This document shows positions 24,862-32,693 of a stretch of 64,000 nucleotides of DNA, piece by piece. The translations under genes and the position numbers were made by a program. The DNA is taken from NCBI RefSeq assembly GCF_024498955.1, contig NZ_CP093311.1, positions 1,178,001 to 1,242,000 on the forward strand. The letters are read 5' to 3'. The DNA comes from Thermomonas paludicola. GTDB lineage: Bacteria > Pseudomonadota > Gammaproteobacteria > Xanthomonadales > Xanthomonadaceae. The stretch's first letter is position 1. Every line of letters starts with the position of its first letter. Below the pieces are notes generated by a model that did not search any database, was not told the DNA's origin, and saw only the letters and a program-made list of their open reading frames with translations.

Positions 24862-26238
24862 TTACAGCGGCGATAGCTGCTTCACGACAGCGGCATCCAA
24901 TGTCTCCCAATCCACGCTATCCAGGCTGTGCAAGCCGCAGGTGGCATTGACTAGCAGCTTGCGTTGCACATCGCTACGGTGCAGCGCCACGGCGTAGGGA
25001 ACGCGCATGAACGTCACCATCGAATAGTGCGGTACAAACCGCCCCGGATGGCGCTCCTGCAATTCCAGTTCCAATTGCCGCTGCAGCAGGTACTCCGGGT
25101 GATCCACCTTGTCGCGCATCTCGATGTAGTTTTCCAGCGCCATCTGCTGGATGGCTTCGGCGTTCGGCTTGCGTTCGCGTTCGAATGCCGCGAATGCGTC
25201 GGCCAGCGTGGGCGAATCCTGCAGATGCTGCGCCAGCGCCACGCAGTCCTCGAACGCGCAGTTCATGCCCTGGCCGTGGAACGGCACCATCGCGTGCGCG
25301 GCGTCGCCCAGCAGCACGGCCTGGCCGCCCAGGTGCCAGCGGTCCAGATACAAGGTGGCAAGGTTGCCGACCGGATTGGCCTCGAAGTCGTGGTGCAGCG
25401 CCGGGATCAGCGGCAATGCATCGGGGAATTCGCGCTGGAACAAGGCCATCGCATCGTCGCCGGTTTGCACCGTGGCGAAGCTGGGATGCGCGCCGGCATG
25501 CGGCATGAACAAGGTCACCGTAAAGGTGCGTTCGTCGTTGGGCAGGGCGATGCACATGTAGTGGCCGCGCGGCCAGATGTGCAGCGCATTGGGCTCGATG
25601 CGGAAGCTGCCGTCGGCGGCCGGCGGGATTTCCAGCTCCTTGTAGCCGTGGTCCAGCCAGTCGGTGCGCTCGCCCAGCGCTTGCACCTTGGCGATTTCCG
25701 CGCGCACGGTGGAGCCCGCACCATCGGCGCCGACCAGCGCCCGGAAGGGACGGACCACCCGTGCGCCGTGATGGTGGAACGTGGCCACGTGGTCGATGAA
25801 ATCCACTTGCTCCAGCGCATGGTCGAACTGCAGGCGTGCGCCATGCGATTCGGCGATGTCCAGCAGCACGCTGTTCAACTCGCCGCGATTGATCGACCAG
25901 ATCACTTCCGAATCGTCGCGCCCATACCGTTGCAGGCCCGGCTCGCCGTGCAGCGGGTGCACGAAGCGGCCACGCATCATCACCGCCTGTTGCAACACGG
26001 CCTCGTCCGCGCCGGCCTGGCGCAGCGCATGCAGGCCGCGTTCGGCCAGCGCCAGGTTGATCGAGCGGCCGCCGGCGTAGCCTTCCACGCGCGGGTCGCC
26101 GCGGCGCTCGAACACGTCCACCGACCAGCCGCGCCGGGCCAGCAGGATGGCGAGCAGGGCGCCGGCCAGGCCGCCGCCGATGAGGGTCAAATGCTCGTCA
26201 TTCCCGCGAAGGCGGGAATCCAGCTTTTCCGATGTCAT
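24862..26238 (-). CDS. kmo: Kynurenine 3-monooxygenase with a repeat-derived N-terminus
   Basis: 458 residues from the ATG at 26238. FAD-binding LTLIGGGLAGALLAILLARRGW starts about residue 17. DVFERR, then GRSINLALAERGLHALR, and GDAAHAMVPFHGQGMNCAFEDC are typical of KMO. A C-terminal hydrophobic region is present. The enzyme makes 3-hydroxykynurenine from kynurenine with NADPH and O2. Residues 5-15 (KLDSRLRGNDE) are translated from a palindromic repeat at 26196-26224. A GGGGA lies before the ATG, so this start is credible. A TTG at 26190, just after the repeat, would give a 442-residue protein without the extension and is the alternative. Confidence 0.9.
   Translation of the reverse strand: MTSEKLDSRLRGNDEHLTLIGGGLAGALLAILLARRGWSVDVFERRGDPRVEGYAGGRSINLALAERGLHALRQAGADEAVLQQAVMMRGRFVHPLHGEPGLQRYGRDDSEVIWSINRGELNSVLLDIAESHGARLQFDHALEQVDFIDHVATFHHHGARVVRPFRALVGADGAGSTVRAEIAKVQALGERTDWLDHGYKELEIPPAADGSFRIEPNALHIWPRGHYMCIALPNDERTFTVTLFMPHAGAHPSFATVQTGDDAMALFQREFPDALPLIPALHHDFEANPVGNLATLYLDRWHLGGQAVLLGDAAHAMVPFHGQGMNCAFEDCVALAQHLQDSPTLADAFAAFERERKPNAEAIQQMALENYIEMRDKVDHPEYLLQRQLELELQERHPGRFVPHYSMVTFMRVPYAVALHRSDVQRKLLVNATCGLHSLDSVDWETLDAAVVKQLSPL
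26196..26224. repeat. REP-like palindromic repeat, copy 1
   Basis: ATTCCCGC-GAAG-GCGGGAAT forms an 8-bp hairpin at 26200-26219, flanked by CGTC and CCAGC. The same unit occurs at 26555-26583 and twice within 28086-28189. This copy lies inside both the 5' end of kmo and the 3' end of the GIY-YIG gene, so it is translated in two frames. Confidence 0.9.
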
Positions 26239-26533
26239 GCGTGTCCCCGATTATCTTCGGCCACAGGTCTTTCCATGCTGGATTCAGGGATTCGATGAGC
26301 CGTGTTTTCCAGGCGCGATTCCATTTCTTCAGTTGCTTCTCGCGTTGAATTGCCGATTCCATCGAATCGTGTTGTTCGTACCAAACGAGAGACCTGACTC
26401 CGTACTGCTTGGTGAAACCGTCAACGACATGGCTCCGATGCTGCCACGTTCTTGCAACCAAATTGCTGGTCACGCCGATGTAGAGAGTCCCTTGATAGTG
26501 GCTTGCAAGGATGTAGACGGCGGGTTGCTTCAT
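26198..26533 (-). CDS. Small GIY-YIG-domain protein
   Basis: 111 residues. The N-terminus has VYILASHYQGTLYIGVTSN, with the GIY/YIG motifs in the relaxed form VYI...LYIG. HRSHVVDGFTKQYGVRSLVWYEQHDSMESAIQREKQLKKWNR completes the small single-domain (COG2827/YhbQ-like) nuclease fold, including the catalytic Arg and Glu regions. Its last nine residues (KAGFPPSRE) come from the repeat at 26196-26224. The gene overlaps the start of kmo by 41 nt in another frame. It sits between kynU and kmo, where the pathway operon would otherwise be continuous. No clear Shine-Dalgarno precedes the ATG. Such proteins often accompany similar repeats; a link to repeat movement is speculation. Confidence 0.8.
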   Translation of the reverse strand: MKQPAVYILASHYQGTLYIGVTSNLVARTWQHRSHVVDGFTKQYGVRSLVWYEQHDSMESAIQREKQLKKWNRAWKTRLIESLNPAWKDLWPKIIGDTHDIGKAGFPPSRE

Positions 26534-26554
26534 TTTTTCGGTACAACGTCACGA

Positions 26555-26583
26555 GCTGGATGCCCGCCTTCGCGGGCATGACG
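26555..26583. repeat. REP-like palindromic repeat, copy 2
   Basis: ATGCCCGC-CTTC-GCGGGCAT at 26560-26579 is the repeat in opposite orientation to copy 1, with GCTGG at one end and GACG at the other. It stands directly against the start of the 18-bp tandem array, and the array's first bases continue out of its tail. Confidence 0.85.
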
Positions 26584-26798
26584 AGCGGAAAGCCGGCATC
26601 GAGCGGATAGTCGGCATCGCGCAGATAGCCGGCATCGAGCGGATAACCGACATCGAGCGGACAGCCGGCATCGAGCGGAAAGCCGGCATCGAGCGGAAAG
26701 CCGGCATCGAGCGGAAAGCCGGCATCGAGCGGAAAGCCGGCATCGAGCGGAAAGCCGGCATCGAGCGGATAGTCGACATCGAGCGGATGGCCGGCATG
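26583..26798. repeat. 18-bp tandem repeat array, 12 units
   Basis: Twelve consecutive 18-bp units with consensus GAGCGGAAAGCCGGCATC fill 26583-26798. Units 1 and 6-10 are identical. Units 2-5, 11 and 12 vary mostly at the A/T-C positions (GGATAG, GGATAA, GGACAG, GGATGG). Because 18 is a multiple of three, the minus strand reads as a hexapeptide repeat (PAFRSM). The array ends 4 nt before the kynU stop and abuts a REP-like element. There are no unique spacers, so it is not CRISPR. It looks like a variable-number tandem repeat that should differ between strains. Confidence 0.95.
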
Positions 26799-26802
26799 AG
26801 GA

Positions 26803-28071
26803 TCAGACGCGCCATTCCCGCACGGTGCGGGCGAAGCGCAGCACGTCGGCGAAGCTGTTGTACAGCGGCACCGGCGAGATGCGGATCACGTCCGGTTCGC
26901 GCCAGTCGCCGAGCACGCCGCGCGCGGCGAGGAACTCGAACAGCTCACGGCCACGCTCGCGGCCGCCGATGACGCGGATCGAGAGTTGGCAGCCGCGCTG
27001 CGCGGGGTCGCGCGGCGTCGCCACCTGCAGCACGTCGCGAAGGTCGGCGTCGATGAGTTGTTCGAGATAGCCCGTCAGGCGCTCCGACTTCGCACGCAGG
27101 GCCGGCAGGGTGGCGCGGTCGAACTGCTCCAGCGAAGCGCGCAACGGCGCCAGGCCGAGGATCGGCGGGTTGGACAGCTGCCAGCCATCCGCACCCGGCG
27201 TGGGCGAGAACTGCGGGCCCATCCTGAAGCGCACCGAGGCGTCGTTGCCCCACCAGCCGGCGAAGCGCGGCCGATCGGTCTGCGCGTGGCGCGCGTGGAC
27301 GAAGCAGCCAGCCACTGCCCCGGGACCGGCGTTCATGTACTTGTAGTGGCACCAGACCGCGAAGTCGGCGTCGGCGTCGTGCAGATGCAGGGGCAGATTG
27401 CCGACCGCATGGGCCAGGTCGAAGCCGACCACCGCGCCGGCCGCATGGCCCAGCCGCGCGATCTCCTTCAGGTCGAACGCCTGCCCGGTGCGGTACTGCA
27501 CGCCCGGCCAGACGATGGTGGCCAGCCGCGGGCCGTGCTCGGCGATGGCGCGCTCGATGGCGGCCATTGAAAACGTGCCGTCGGCATTGTCCGGTTCGAC
27601 TTCGACCAGCGCATCAAGCGGGTCGAAGCCGTGGAAACGCACCTGCGATTCCAGCGCGTAGCGGTCGGAGGGGAAGGCGCCTGCCTCCATCAGCAGCACC
27701 GGGCGCTCGCGGGTCGGGCGGTAGAAGCTGACCAGCATGAAATGCAGGTTGGCGGTCAGCGAGTTCATCGCCACCACTTCCTGCGGCTGCCCGCCGACCA
27801 CGCGCGCCAGCGGGTCGCGCACCAGCTCGTGGTAGGGCATCCACTGCGCGTTGCCGGTGAAGTGGCCTTCCACAGCCTCGCGCGCCCACTTGTCCAGCAC
27901 TTCCTCGACTTGCGCCCGCGCGCCCTTCGGTTGCAGGCCCAGCGAATTGCCGACGAAGTAGGCCTGCGGCGTGCCGTCGTGCAGCGGCAGGTGGAACTCG
28001 TCGCGGAAGTGGCGCAGCGGGTCGGCGGCGTCGAGGGATTGCGCGTAGGTGTCGGTAAATGGGTCGGTCAT
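26803..28071 (-). CDS. kynU: Kynureninase
   Basis: 422 residues, PLP-dependent. It begins with a helix carrying DPLRHFRDEFHLP. It has YFVGNSLGLQPKGAR (substrate loop), ALESQVRFHGFDP, and the PLP lysine in WCHYKYMNAGPGAVAGCFVH. GRPRFAGWWGNDASVRFRM-like sequence follows. It splits (3-hydroxy)kynurenine into (3-hydroxy)anthranilate and alanine. The ATG at 28071 is in the usual family position. Downstream lie the tandem array, the GIY-YIG gene and kmo; upstream, across a repeat pair, is ACMSD. All are on the same strand. Confidence 0.95.
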   Translation of the reverse strand: MTDPFTDTYAQSLDAADPLRHFRDEFHLPLHDGTPQAYFVGNSLGLQPKGARAQVEEVLDKWAREAVEGHFTGNAQWMPYHELVRDPLARVVGGQPQEVVAMNSLTANLHFMLVSFYRPTRERPVLLMEAGAFPSDRYALESQVRFHGFDPLDALVEVEPDNADGTFSMAAIERAIAEHGPRLATIVWPGVQYRTGQAFDLKEIARLGHAAGAVVGFDLAHAVGNLPLHLHDADADFAVWCHYKYMNAGPGAVAGCFVHARHAQTDRPRFAGWWGNDASVRFRMGPQFSPTPGADGWQLSNPPILGLAPLRASLEQFDRATLPALRAKSERLTGYLEQLIDADLRDVLQVATPRDPAQRGCQLSIRVIGGRERGRELFEFLAARGVLGDWREPDVIRISPVPLYNSFADVLRFARTVREWRV

Positions 28072-28085
28072 TTTCTGTCCCGGAT

Positions 28086-28189
28086 GTCATTCCCGCGAAG
28101 GCGGGAATCCAGCTCTTGATCTTCTAAGTAAAAGCTGGATACACAGCCACAAGGGCTGCGGAAAGACGCCCGCCTGCGCGGGAATGACG
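28086..28189. repeat. Inverted pair of REP-like repeats between ACMSD and kynU
   Basis: Copy 3 (28086-28113, ATTCCCGC-GAAG-GCGGGAAT) and copy 4 (28167-28189, CGCCCGCCTGCGCGGGAATGACG) face each other about 53 nt apart, with AGCTGGAT also repeated between them. This is the arrangement called BIME in enterobacteria. It fills most of the 127-nt gap and could fold into a long hairpin in the transcript. Confidence 0.85.
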
Positions 28190-28198
28190 GGTGGAAGT

Positions 28199-29209
28199 TC
28201 ATGCAAACCTCGACGCGGGAAGACCAAGCCATTCCAGCGCGGTGCCGTGGTAGAGCCGTGCGCGCTGCACCTCGGCCAAGCCGAGCCGCTCGATGCCTTC
28301 GCCCGGCACCTGCTCGCCCAGCGGGAACGGATAGTCGGTGCCCAGCATCACCCGCTCGCTGCCGCAGGCGTCCAGCAGGTAGCGCAGCGCGGCGTCGTCG
28401 GCCACCCAGGAATCGAAATACAGGCGCTTCAGGTATTCGCGCGGGTTGCGGAAGTTGTCGGTGGCGACGAGATCCGGGCGCATGTTGAAGCCGTGCTCGA
28501 TGCGGCCGATGGTGTAGGGGAAGCTGCCACCGCCGTGGGCCAGCGCGACGCGCAGCTTCGGCAGCCGTTCCAGCACGCCGCCGAACGCCAGGCAGCAGGC
28601 GGCGCGCGACTGCTCGGCGGGCATGCCCACCAGCCACGGCAGCCAGTATTTCGGCATCGACTCGGCGCCCATCATGTCCCACGGGTGGACCAGGATCGCC
28701 GCGCCCAGCTCGCTGGCCGCCTCGAAAAACTCAAACAATTCGGGCGCGTCGAGGTTCCAGTCGCCGATGTGCGAGCCGATCTGCACGCCCTGCAGGCCCA
28801 GCTCGTCCATGCAGCGCTCCAGCTCGCGCACCGCGAGCGCGGGCGACTGCAGCGGCACCGTGCCGATGCCCGCGTAATGGCGCGGGAAGTCGCGGCAGGT
28901 CTGCGCCATGTGGTCGTTGAGCGACTTGTGCAGCTCCAGCGCCTGGTGCGCCTTGGCCCAGTAACTGAACATCACCGGCACCGTGGACAGCACCTGCACC
29001 TGCACGCCGAAACCGGCGTAGTCGTCGATGCGGATCTGCGGGTCCCAGGTCTTCGGCCAGATCTCGCGGAAGAACTTGCCGTCCTTGTAGATGCGGTGGC
29101 GGCCGTCGTCGCCGTGGTGGATCACCGGGAAGCGGTTGTCGCCGTATTTCGTGGCGAGGTCCGGCCAGTCGCGCGGCAGGTAATGGGCATGGGTGTCGAT
29201 CTTGAGCAT
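28199..29209 (-). CDS. 2-amino-3-carboxymuconate-6-semialdehyde decarboxylase (ACMSD)
   Basis: 336 residues, amidohydrolase superfamily. The zinc ligands are H7 and H9 in DTHAHYLP, with later His in [10 protein letters not shown] and the Asp in [34 protein letters not shown] and [11 protein letters not shown] are typical of ACMSD. It decarboxylates the ring-opened product of 3-hydroxyanthranilate, sending tryptophan carbon toward 2-aminomuconate instead of quinolinate and NAD. ATG at 29209. With kynU and kmo it forms a tryptophan-degradation set. 3-Hydroxyanthranilate dioxygenase must be encoded elsewhere. Confidence 0.92.
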   Translation of the reverse strand: MLKIDTHAHYLPRDWPDLATKYGDNRFPVIHHGDDGRHRIYKDGKFFREIWPKTWDPQIRIDDYAGFGVQVQVLSTVPVMFSYWAKAHQALELHKSLNDHMAQTCRDFPRHYAGIGTVPLQSPALAVRELERCMDELGLQGVQIGSHIGDWNLDAPELFEFFEAASELGAAILVHPWDMMGAESMPKYWLPWLVGMPAEQSRAACCLAFGGVLERLPKLRVALAHGGGSFPYTIGRIEHGFNMRPDLVATDNFRNPREYLKRLYFDSWVADDAALRYLLDACGSERVMLGTDYPFPLGEQVPGEGIERLGLAEVQRARLYHGTALEWLGLPASRFA

Positions 29210-29246
29210 GGCCCGATTCTAGGGCCAATGCGCGTGCCAGTTGGGC

Positions 29247-30905
29247 TCAGTGGCCGTCCAGCAGCTTCTTCGCCGCGGCGCGGGCTTCCTTGCTGACATC
29301 CGCGCCGCCGACCATGCGGGCGATCTCGTCCACGCGGCCCGTGGCATCCAGCGCGACCACGGAGGACTGGGTGATGCCATCCTGCGCGGCCTTGCTGACC
29401 CGGTATTGGGCGTGGCCGGCGGCGGCCACCTGCGGTTGGTGGGTGACGCACAGCACCTGGCGCAGGTCGCCGAGGGCGCGAAGTTTGGCCCCCACGGCAG
29501 CGGCCACGGCGCCGCCGATGCCGGCATCGACTTCGTCGAACACCATCGTGGGCACCGCGTCCTGCCCTTGCGCGGCCACCTCGATGGCCAGCGAGATGCG
29601 CGACAGCTCGCCGCCCGAGGCGACCTTGCGCAGTGGGCGCGGCGGCTGGCCAAGGTTGGCCGACACCAGGAACTCGGCGCGCTCGATGCCGTTGGGGTCA
29701 GGCAGGTCGCTTGCATTGGGCTCCAGCTGGACGTCAAACCGGCCGCCCTGCATGCCCAGCTCGCCGATCAGCGCGGTCACCGCGGCCGCAAGCGCATTGC
29801 CGGTGTTCCGGCGCGAATCGCCCAGCGCCAGTGCGGCCTGCCGCCAGTTGACGCGCGCGGTGGCGATGTCGCGATCGAGCCGCTGCAGCTTGGCATCGGC
29901 ATCCGCCAGTGAGTCCAGTTCCAGCGCCAGCGCGTCGCGGTGCGCGGCCAGTCTGTCGGGCGCGACGCGATGCTTGCGCGCCAGGTCCTGCACGCGGGTA
30001 AGTTGGCGCTCGATCTCGGCCAGCGCATCGGGATCCACGTCGAGGTCGTCGCGGATGCGCTGCAGCAGGGTCAGCGCCTCATCCAGCTGGATGACGGCGG
30101 AATCGAGGATGCCGTCCACTTCGACCAGGCGCGGCTCATGCGCGGCTTCGCGCTGCAGCCCGCTGCGCAGATGCTGCAGGCGGGCGCCGAGGGAGTCGTC
30201 ATTGCCCAATGCCTCCAGGGCCAGCTCGCAGGCCGCGATCAGCGATGCGGCATGCGCGTGCCGGCGATGGCTGGCGTCCAGCGTTGCCAGCGCCGCGGGC
30301 TCCAGCGGCTGCGCCTGCAATTCGTCCAGTTGGTGGCGCAGCCAGGCTTGGCGTTCCCCCACGTCGCCGCGCGCCAGCAAGGCCTCGCGCTCGTCGTGCA
30401 AGGCTTTCCAGTGCAGCGCGGCAGCGCGGGTGGCGGCCAGCAGCGGTTGATGGCGGGCGGCGGCATCCAGCAGCGCGGTTTGTTGGCTGCGCACCAGCAA
30501 TGCCTGCTGGGCGTGCTGGCCGTGGATTTCCACCAGCAGCGCGGCCAGGTCGGCCAGTTGGGCGATGGTGACGGTACGCCCGTTGATCCAGGCCTTCGAG
30601 CCGCCGTCGGCGCGCAGGGTGCGGCGCAGCTGGCAGGCGCCATCGTCGTCCAGCTCCGTTTCGGCAAGCCAGGCCGCGGCGGCGGGGCAGTCGTCCAGCG
30701 CGAATTCGGCGGACAGTTCGGCGCGCTGCGCGCCGTGGCGCACCGCGCCGGCATCGCCGCGGGCGCCGGACAGGAAGCCCAGCGCATCCACCAGCAGCGA
30801 CTTGCCGGCGCCGGTTTCGCCGGACACGACGGTGAGGCCCGCGCCGAATTCCAGCTCGGCATGGGCCACCACGGCGAAATCGCGAATGGACAGGCGGGTC
30901 AACAT
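29247..30905 (-). CDS. recN: DNA repair protein RecN
   Basis: 552 residues, SMC-like ATPase. Walker A SGETGAGKSLLVDAL lies near residue 29-43. A long coiled coil (about 150-380, with a heptad-like Arg/Leu/Ala pattern) separates it from the C-terminal signature ASGGELSRISLAIEVAA, Walker B TMVFDEVDAGIGG and the VTHQPQVAA switch. RecN acts in double-strand break repair. ATG at 30905; divergent from hrcA with 71 nt between. No LexA box was recognised in that gap. Confidence 0.95.
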   Translation of the reverse strand: MLTRLSIRDFAVVAHAELEFGAGLTVVSGETGAGKSLLVDALGFLSGARGDAGAVRHGAQRAELSAEFALDDCPAAAAWLAETELDDDGACQLRRTLRADGGSKAWINGRTVTIAQLADLAALLVEIHGQHAQQALLVRSQQTALLDAAARHQPLLAATRAAALHWKALHDEREALLARGDVGERQAWLRHQLDELQAQPLEPAALATLDASHRRHAHAASLIAACELALEALGNDDSLGARLQHLRSGLQREAAHEPRLVEVDGILDSAVIQLDEALTLLQRIRDDLDVDPDALAEIERQLTRVQDLARKHRVAPDRLAAHRDALALELDSLADADAKLQRLDRDIATARVNWRQAALALGDSRRNTGNALAAAVTALIGELGMQGGRFDVQLEPNASDLPDPNGIERAEFLVSANLGQPPRPLRKVASGGELSRISLAIEVAAQGQDAVPTMVFDEVDAGIGGAVAAAVGAKLRALGDLRQVLCVTHQPQVAAAGHAQYRVSKAAQDGITQSSVVALDATGRVDEIARMVGGADVSKEARAAAKKLLDGH

Positions 30906-30976
30906 TGCCGCGCATTGTGCCTTTACCCGGTTCCTGCGGGTAGCGGTTGCATGTGCGTTCGTTGGCGCTTACAACC

Positions 30977-32035
30977 ATGCGCATGGCACGCAAGCCGACC
31001 CAGGACATCGCCCACGACCCGCGCGCCCGCCAGCTGCTGCGCACGCTGGTGGCGCGGCATATCCGCAGCGGCGAGCCGGTGGGGTCGCAGACGTTGGTCA
31101 AGCATGCGGGGCTGGAGATCAGCGCAGCCACCATCCGCAATATCCTGGCGTCGCTGGAGGATGCCGGCTTGCTGGCGGCGCCGCACAGCTCGGCCGGGCG
31201 GGTGCCCACGGCGCAGGGCTACCGGCTGTTCGTCGATTCCCTGTTGCAAGTCAAGCCGCTGGGAAGCGACGACGTCAGCCGTTTGCGCAGCGGCCTGCCG
31301 GCGGGGGCGGGCACGCAGGCGCTGTTGGGCAGTTCGTCCGAACTGCTGGCGACGATGACCCATTTCGCCGGCATGGTCAGCGTGCCGCGACGCGACGGCT
31401 TCGCTTTCCGGCAGATCGATTTCGTGGCGCTGGATCCACAGCGGGTGCTGGCGATCCTGGTCTTTGCCGATGGTGAAGTGCAGAACCGGGTGGTGCAGCT
31501 GCGGCGGGCGTGTTCGCCTTCGGAGTTGGAGCAGGCGGCCAACTATCTCAATGCACACTTTGCCGGGCACTCGCTGACGGCCATTCGCGCGGCGCTGCTG
31601 CGCGATCTGCGCGATGCGCGCAGCGAAATGGAGCGGCTGCTGGCCAGTTCGATCGAGTTGGCCGAACAGGCGTTCGCGCCGGCCGCGCAGGACGACATGC
31701 TGGTCGCCGGGCAGGCGCGTTTGCTGGGGCTGCAGGAGCTGGGCGACATGGATCGGCTGCGCGCACTGTTTGATGCCTTTGCCGAAAAGCGCGAACTGCT
31801 GCAATTGCTGGAACGCACCGCGAAAGCGCCGGGCATGCGCGTGTTCATCGGCGAGGAAACCGGGCTTGCGCCGCTGGCGGGGATGTCGCTGGTCACCGCG
31901 CCCTACGGTCACGACGGGCAGGTGCTGGGCGTGCTGGGGGTGATCGGCCCCAGCCGCATGGCCTATGAGCGGGTGATCCCGGTGGTGGAGGCCACTGCGG
32001 CGGTCCTCGGGGCCGCCTTGAATCCGGAGGGCTGA
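30977..32035 (+). CDS. hrcA: Heat-inducible transcription repressor HrcA
   Basis: 352 residues. The N-terminal winged helix has [53 protein letters not shown], the family signature. [17 protein letters not shown] follows, then a GAF-like domain and a C-terminal region with [22 protein letters not shown]. HrcA binds CIRCE operators and depends on GroEL. The start is ATG at 30977 or 30983; no Shine-Dalgarno is visible, so it may be weakly translated or leaderless. It heads hrcA-grpE-dnaK-dnaJ, but I found no CIRCE palindrome in this operon. Confidence 0.93.
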   Translation: MRMARKPTQDIAHDPRARQLLRTLVARHIRSGEPVGSQTLVKHAGLEISAATIRNILASLEDAGLLAAPHSSAGRVPTAQGYRLFVDSLLQVKPLGSDDVSRLRSGLPAGAGTQALLGSSSELLATMTHFAGMVSVPRRDGFAFRQIDFVALDPQRVLAILVFADGEVQNRVVQLRRACSPSELEQAANYLNAHFAGHSLTAIRAALLRDLRDARSEMERLLASSIELAEQAFAPAAQDDMLVAGQARLLGLQELGDMDRLRALFDAFAEKRELLQLLERTAKAPGMRVFIGEETGLAPLAGMSLVTAPYGHDGQVLGVLGVIGPSRMAYERVIPVVEATAAVLGAALNPEG

Positions 32036-32088
32036 GTCCCCATTCACGCTGTTGGATGCGGCATCCCGCCGCGAATCGAACCGTGGAC

Positions 32089-32592
32089 ATGACCAACGAT
32101 CCGACGCAGGAAGTGAACGACGCGACCGCTGAGGCGCCGCAGGGGGATGAACTGGAAGCGCTGCGCGCAGAAGTCGAGCAGCTGCGTGCGCAATCCCTGC
32201 TGGAACGCGCCGACCTCGAAAACCAGCGCAGGCGCTTGGCGCGCGACATCGACACGGCGCGCAAATTCGCCAACGAGCGCCTGCTCAGCGACCTGCTGCC
32301 GGTGTTCGACAGCCTCGATGCCGGCATGACCGCCGCCGGGGACGAAGCGGTGGCGTTGAAGCAGGGGCTGGAGCTGACCTACAAGCAATTGCTGAAGGTC
32401 GCCGCCGACAACGGCATGGAAGTGCTCGACCCGACCGGCCAGCCGTTCAACCCCGAGCACCACCAGGCCATCAGCCAGGGGGATGCGGCGGGCGTGGCGC
32501 CGGGGCACGTCATCACCGTGTTCCAGAAAGGCTACGTCCTGAACGGGCGCCTGCTGCGCCCTGCGCTGGTGATCGTGGCCAACCACGATTGA
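32089..32592 (+). CDS. grpE: Nucleotide exchange factor GrpE
   Basis: 167 residues from the ATG at 32089. An acidic N-terminus and a long helix ([32 protein letters not shown]) are followed by [20 protein letters not shown] and a C-terminal beta domain with [14 protein letters not shown] and [22 protein letters not shown], the GrpE signature. It releases ADP from DnaK. It lies 53 nt after hrcA and 101 nt before dnaK; the second gap carries a heat-shock promoter. Confidence 0.95.
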   Translation: MTNDPTQEVNDATAEAPQGDELEALRAEVEQLRAQSLLERADLENQRRRLARDIDTARKFANERLLSDLLPVFDSLDAGMTAAGDEAVALKQGLELTYKQLLKVAADNGMEVLDPTGQPFNPEHHQAISQGDAAGVAPGHVITVFQKGYVLNGRLLRPALVIVANHD

Positions 32593-32611
32593 CCGCGTGA
32601 GCCGCCCGGCT

Positions 32612-32639
32612 CTTGAAGGCGCGCGCGGCATCCCCAGAT
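32612..32639 (+). promoter_or_regulatory. Sigma-32 (RpoH) heat-shock promoter upstream of dnaK
   Basis: CTTGAA at 32612-32617 and CCCCAGAT at 32632-32639 are separated by 14 nt, matching the sigma-32 consensus (CTTGAA, 13-15 nt, CCCCATnT). Transcription should begin near 32646, about 48 nt before the dnaK ATG. It lets dnaK-dnaJ be induced separately from hrcA-grpE. Confidence 0.8.
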
Positions 32640-32693
32640 AGCAACCATCGGCGCACGGCGCCGCCCCACATTCGGATTGAAGAGGACACCACC

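Noticed and set aside
26583..26798. CRISPR array
   Set aside because: Units are contiguous 18-mers with no unique spacers, and no cas genes are present.
26549..26815. Minus-strand 88-codon frame encoding PAFRSM hexapeptide repeats
   Set aside because: The frame is open because the 18-bp unit is a multiple of three. It starts inside kynU and has no ribosome site; better explained as a tandem DNA repeat.
30906..32693. CIRCE operator in the hrcA operon
   Set aside because: No TTAGCACTC-type inverted repeat found by eye in the intergenic spaces.
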